Shown here: one piece after another, positions 61,198 to 64,000 of the stretch | How positions within the stretch are numbered: position 1 is the first letter of the stretch | How the letters are laid out: the number at the start of each line of letters is the position of its first letter | Assembly (NCBI GenBank): GCA_000733415.1 | Contig: KL662191.1 | Span: 2,480,142-2,544,141, forward strand | Origin: [Leptolyngbya] sp. JSC-1 | GTDB lineage: Bacteria > Cyanobacteriota > Cyanobacteriia > Elainellales > Elainellaceae | Length of the DNA: 64,000 bases | Direction: 5' to 3' | The notes under the pieces: generated by a model | The model's database searches: none | Seen by the model: only the letters and a program-made list of their open reading frames with translations | Told to the model about the DNA's origin: nothing | Position numbers and translations under genes: made by a program

Positions 61198-61809
61198 TCA
61201 CATCGCAATATATCCCGGAAGCTGTTGGATTCTGTTGAGCCAGGTGATGAGGTTGAGATAGGGAGATAAATCAATTTGACTGTCTGCGGCTCGGTAGATG
61301 TAGGGATAGCAGGCAATGTCGGCGATGGTGGGATGGTGGCACTCTAGCCACGGTTGATTTTCGAGATGCTGATCCATTACCTGTAATAACTGCTTGGCTG
61401 TGCGCTCGGCTTTAGCTAGGTCGATTGGCACACCGAGTAAGAAGTGACGCCTAAGAGCTGTGAAGCTATGTTCAATTTCGTTGGCGGCGATTGATAGCCA
61501 TTGCGTGATCTTAGCCATATATTCCGCATCGATAGGCAGCCAGTTGTTATCGTATTTTCGAGCTAAATAAACTAGAATCGCCTGTGAGTCTCGAATATTC
61601 ACATTAGCATCTACTAAAACGGGAACTTGCCCCATTGGGTTAAGCTGCAAAAACTCTGGTGAGCAGTGCTCTTTGGCGGCTAGATTAATGCCAATCCATT
61701 CGTAGGGCAGATCGAGCAAGGATAGCATCAGGCGCACTTTGTAGACGTTACCGGATTGGTGGGTACCGTATAGTTTGCGCGAAGATTCAGATCGTGGACT
61801 TGGAAGCAT
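61198..61809 (-). CDS. glutathione S-transferase family protein
   Basis: 203 residues. The N-terminal thioredoxin-like domain has LYGTHQSGNVYKVRLMLSLL with a Ser near the glutathione site, MGQVPVLVDANVNIRDSQAI with the conserved cis-Pro and Ser, and a C-terminal helical domain ending LNRIQQLPGYIAM. It likely conjugates or reduces small molecules with glutathione; the substrate is unknown. It is divergent from the radical SAM gene. Confidence 0.88.
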   Translation of the reverse strand: MLPSPRSESSRKLYGTHQSGNVYKVRLMLSLLDLPYEWIGINLAAKEHCSPEFLQLNPMGQVPVLVDANVNIRDSQAILVYLARKYDNNWLPIDAEYMAKITQWLSIAANEIEHSFTALRRHFLLGVPIDLAKAERTAKQLLQVMDQHLENQPWLECHHPTIADIACYPYIYRAADSQIDLSPYLNLITWLNRIQQLPGYIAM

Positions 61810-61970
61810 GATTGTGCCTGGTTGATTTTCAGCGATGGATCAAAGACTGCTCACCTGCATTATTATCCCTAAATGATGCGGCAACTACTCTGAATTCAGA
61901 CGGTTCTCCGTCGCTGATAATTTGAGCGAAGTGCGTCACCCTATAAGAGTGAACTGATTTTGATGACACT

Positions 61971-63077
61971 GTGCTAAATTTAACGACTCAAGCATCAACT
62001 CAAGCATCGCCTGTTGAAGCATCTATGCGAGTATCGTCGCCAGTCACTTCAGGGGCACAACCGCGTCTGTGGATGCCGGAGCGGATTTTGGTGACGCCTG
62101 CGGCCCTAGAAGAACCTTGGGGCCAGCAGATTTTGCAGCGTGTAGAGAAGTTGGGGTTACCAATCAAGAAATTATCCCAGAATCGACTTACCGGACTGCG
62201 GGGCGAGGACGAGCGCCAGACCTATAGTATTTCTAAACGCACCCTTGCGCTGGTGACAGCTTCCGCTAGCCAGTTTAAGCTGAGTCCGATTCCGCCTTCG
62301 GCTGATTGGCAGTTTCATATCGCTGAAGGGTGTCCGGCCCACTGTCAATATTGCTATTTGGCTGGAAGCCTGCAAGGGCCGCCGGTGATTCGGGTTTATG
62401 CCAACCTGCCGCAGATCTTGCAGAACTTAAGCAAGTATGATGCTTCGGGTATTCCAACGAGTTTTGAGGTGAGCTGCTACACCGATCCGCTGGGCATCGA
62501 GCATTTGACCGGCAGTTTGGCGGAATGCATTCGCTATTTTGGGACCCGTGAGCAGGGCTATTTGCGCTGGGTGTCGAAGTTTGATGCGGTGGATGAGTTG
62601 CTGGATTTGCCCCACAATGGGCATACTCGCTGTCGGGTAAGCGTGAATGCGGCTCCGATTTCCAAGCGGATGGAGGGCGGCACGGCATCGGTTCCAGCTC
62701 GACTTCAAGCATTGCGGCGACTGGCTCAGGCTGGCTACCCGATTGGGCTTGTGATCGCGCCAATCATGCCGATCGAGGATTGGGAGGAGCATTACGACCA
62801 GCTCTTTGACCAGATTAGCACTGCGCTCGATTTTGACTGTGATTTGACCATCGAGCTGATTTCTCACCGCTTTACGCCCGGTTCTAAGCAAGTGCTGCAA
62901 TCCTGGTATCCCAATAGCCAGCTCGACCTCGATGAACAGGGCCGCGTAATCAAGCGCAATAAGTTTGGTGGCATCAAGTATGTCTATGACGGCAACACGA
63001 TGAAGACACTGAAGCGCTACTTTGAGCAGCAGATCGCTCGCCGCTTGCCCAACGCTAAGATCCTGTACTGGACCTAG
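61971..63077 (+). CDS. spore photoproduct lyase-like radical SAM protein
   Basis: 368 residues from a GTG at 61971; an ATG at 62022 (MRVSSPVTS) is also possible. The radical SAM cluster motif is EGCPAHCQYCYLAGSLQ (CxxxCxxC). Further conserved parts are FEVSCYTDPLGIEHLTGSL, RCRVSVNAAPISKRMEGGT and FDCDLTIELISHRFTPGSKQ. Spore photoproduct lyases repair thymine dimers in Firmicutes. The cyanobacterial relatives are of unknown role, perhaps DNA repair or another radical reaction. Confidence 0.88.
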   Translation: MLNLTTQASTQASPVEASMRVSSPVTSGAQPRLWMPERILVTPAALEEPWGQQILQRVEKLGLPIKKLSQNRLTGLRGEDERQTYSISKRTLALVTASASQFKLSPIPPSADWQFHIAEGCPAHCQYCYLAGSLQGPPVIRVYANLPQILQNLSKYDASGIPTSFEVSCYTDPLGIEHLTGSLAECIRYFGTREQGYLRWVSKFDAVDELLDLPHNGHTRCRVSVNAAPISKRMEGGTASVPARLQALRRLAQAGYPIGLVIAPIMPIEDWEEHYDQLFDQISTALDFDCDLTIELISHRFTPGSKQVLQSWYPNSQLDLDEQGRVIKRNKFGGIKYVYDGNTMKTLKRYFEQQIARRLPNAKILYWT

Positions 63078-63082
63078 AACAA

Positions 63083-63355
63083 ATGGGTCGTCCTCGCAAA
63101 GTGGGTAAACGATTACCAACCCTCAAAGCAAGAGTGGATGCGAGCAAAACAACCTGGCAAACTATCACAATTGAGGGTTGGTATGGAGGGCGAACTTGTG
63201 ACAGGCTGGTGGTTTCGTTAAGGGATGAGTCTGTGAATTGTTTTATCGAAGTTGAACATCTACTTGTTAACAACGTTAACAACGTTAACAACTGCAACAA
63301 CTGCTGCTGTACGCTTGTGTTTCTCGATGCTTTGGTTTATGCTTTGCGATACTAG
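63083..63355 (+). pseudogene. transposase remnant (possibly IS701-like)
   Basis: MGRPRKVGKRLPTLKARVDA and TWQTITIEGWYGGRTCDRLV resemble a central part of IS701-family DDE transposases, but the flanks are absent. From about residue 66 the frame runs into a 9-bp repeat (AACAACGTT, three copies) that encodes NNVNNVNN. No transposase follows. It lies five bases after the radical SAM stop. Confidence 0.5.
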
Positions 63356-63600
63356 TTTTTCTCGGACCCGAAGAGGGCTAGTGGGCCGCTCAAGGCAGGC
63401 GATTCGGGCGCTGATCCAAAAGTGCGACCAACACTTAAGGACCAGCTCACCTGACTCTCTGTTAGCGCCAGAGAGCAAGGCTGTGTTGATTGTACTGTGC
63501 AGCGGTACCGTCTAGGCAGCCTCGTTTGATGCGTCCTGTAGTCAGGCATTTGCCTTGAGCGATTTCTTTACCGAAATCAAACCAAACGAGGCTAAACCCA
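63356..63600. other. intergenic region with an 11-bp inverted repeat
   Basis: No recognisable gene. AGCCTCGTTTG (63519-63529 region) pairs with CAAACGAGGCT (63583-63593 region) around about 53 bases, just before the start of the next gene, and may affect its expression. Confidence 0.45.
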
Positions 63601-63813
63601 ATGAATACCGAATGTAACGAATCACTGACCGTGATCGATCACACCTACGGAGACGATAGAGCACAGATCTGGATTATCGGTACTCGCGACCAGGTGATTC
63701 ATCAGATGAACGAGTTTTATGTCCGCAGCCTAGTGCCGGACCGAGCCAGGTTCACCCCAATTATTCCGGCTCCCTTTGCTAAGGGCAAATACATGACCGT
63801 GCTGGAACGCTAG
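63601..63813 (+). CDS. small hypothetical protein (70 aa)
   Basis: MNTECNESLTVIDHTYGDDR, QIWIIGTRDQVIHQMNEFYV and RARFTPIIPAPFAKGKYMTV give a compact alpha/beta pattern typical of a real small protein. I do not recognise a family. It follows the inverted repeat and ends 160 bp before the partial gene at the edge. Confidence 0.6.
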   Translation: MNTECNESLTVIDHTYGDDRAQIWIIGTRDQVIHQMNEFYVRSLVPDRARFTPIIPAPFAKGKYMTVLER

Positions 63814-63976
63814 CCAATCCTGCCCGATCCTTCAACCGATACTCATCAGTACGCTAAGGCTAATCGAGTCGGAGAAGATTCAGGAGAAAATTCAGGAGAA
63901 AATTAATAGGAGCGGGGATCTGTCTCTGCTCCTGTTCTGGTGCTGTAAAATCTGCTTAACCGTTCTCCTCAAGTCT

Positions 63977-64000
63977 ATGGGTCGCCCGACCAAAGAGAAT
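63977..64000 (+). CDS. start of a gene cut by the window edge
   Basis: ATG at 63977 begins MGRPTKEN and runs off the window. Too short to identify. A GRPxK start is seen in some small DNA-binding proteins, which is only a hint. Confidence 0.3.

Overview
The window comes from a cyanobacterial chromosome, probably a filamentous Leptolyngbya-like lineage. It carries the photosystem I gene psaE, the phycobilisome core gene apcF, a tRNA-Leu(UAA) interrupted by a group I intron, a RemA-gmk pair, an HhoA/HtrA-type protease, a spore-photoproduct-lyase-like radical SAM protein and several conserved cyanobacterial hypotheticals. Housekeeping genes (ilvE, gmk, thrB, mutM, leuC, leuD, argF, glnA) alternate with mobile and decaying DNA.

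Layout: 0-9 kb is mostly core (ilvE 5' end, a REC-GAF-PP2C phosphatase with an RsbW-like kinase, a PGM1-type ATP-grasp ligase, gmk/RemA, RqcH). 9.1-16.6 kb is an accessory block: a group II intron maturase remnant, Uma2, two separated pieces of IS110-type transposase, RelE-type toxin-antitoxin genes (one toxin with ATA where a start is expected), a GNAT pseudogene, an IS66 remnant, a GC-rich sulfatase and two integron attC-like hairpins. 16.6-31.2 kb is again mostly core and holds DUF58, thrB, HtrA, tRNA-Leu, psaE, mutM and a NitT/TauT-type ABC transporter preceded by a c-di-AMP (ydaO/yuaA) riboswitch. 32.1-35.6 kb is a second graveyard, with broken HicA and HicB/XRE genes, a PBECR/DUF2283 pair between two 77-bp direct repeats, an orphan Phd and fragments of methyltransferases. 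35.7-44.3 kb has leuC and leuD separated by a Doc toxin-antitoxin pair and an exonuclease, then an M23 protein, DUF151, an Fe-S aldo/keto reductase and argF. A large GH57/DUF3536 protein follows.

The most interesting system is a lasso-peptide gene cluster at 48.3-56.0 kb. In order it has a PqqD-like leader-binding protein (B1), a B2 leader protease, an asparagine-synthetase-like cyclase (C), a 53-aa precursor with a canonical YxxP leader, Thr(-2), Gly1 and Asp8, a terminator hairpin, an HPr-kinase-like protein, an ABC exporter, a YkgJ-type cysteine-cluster protein and a PF14907-type nucleotidyltransferase. The kinase and nucleotidyltransferase suggest phosphorylation and further decoration of the lasso peptide. 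The two cysteines of the core and the cysteine-rich neighbour have no explanation I know of. After the cluster come glnA, apcF, a GT4 glycosyltransferase, G-rich repeats, a GST, the radical SAM protein and a transposase remnant.
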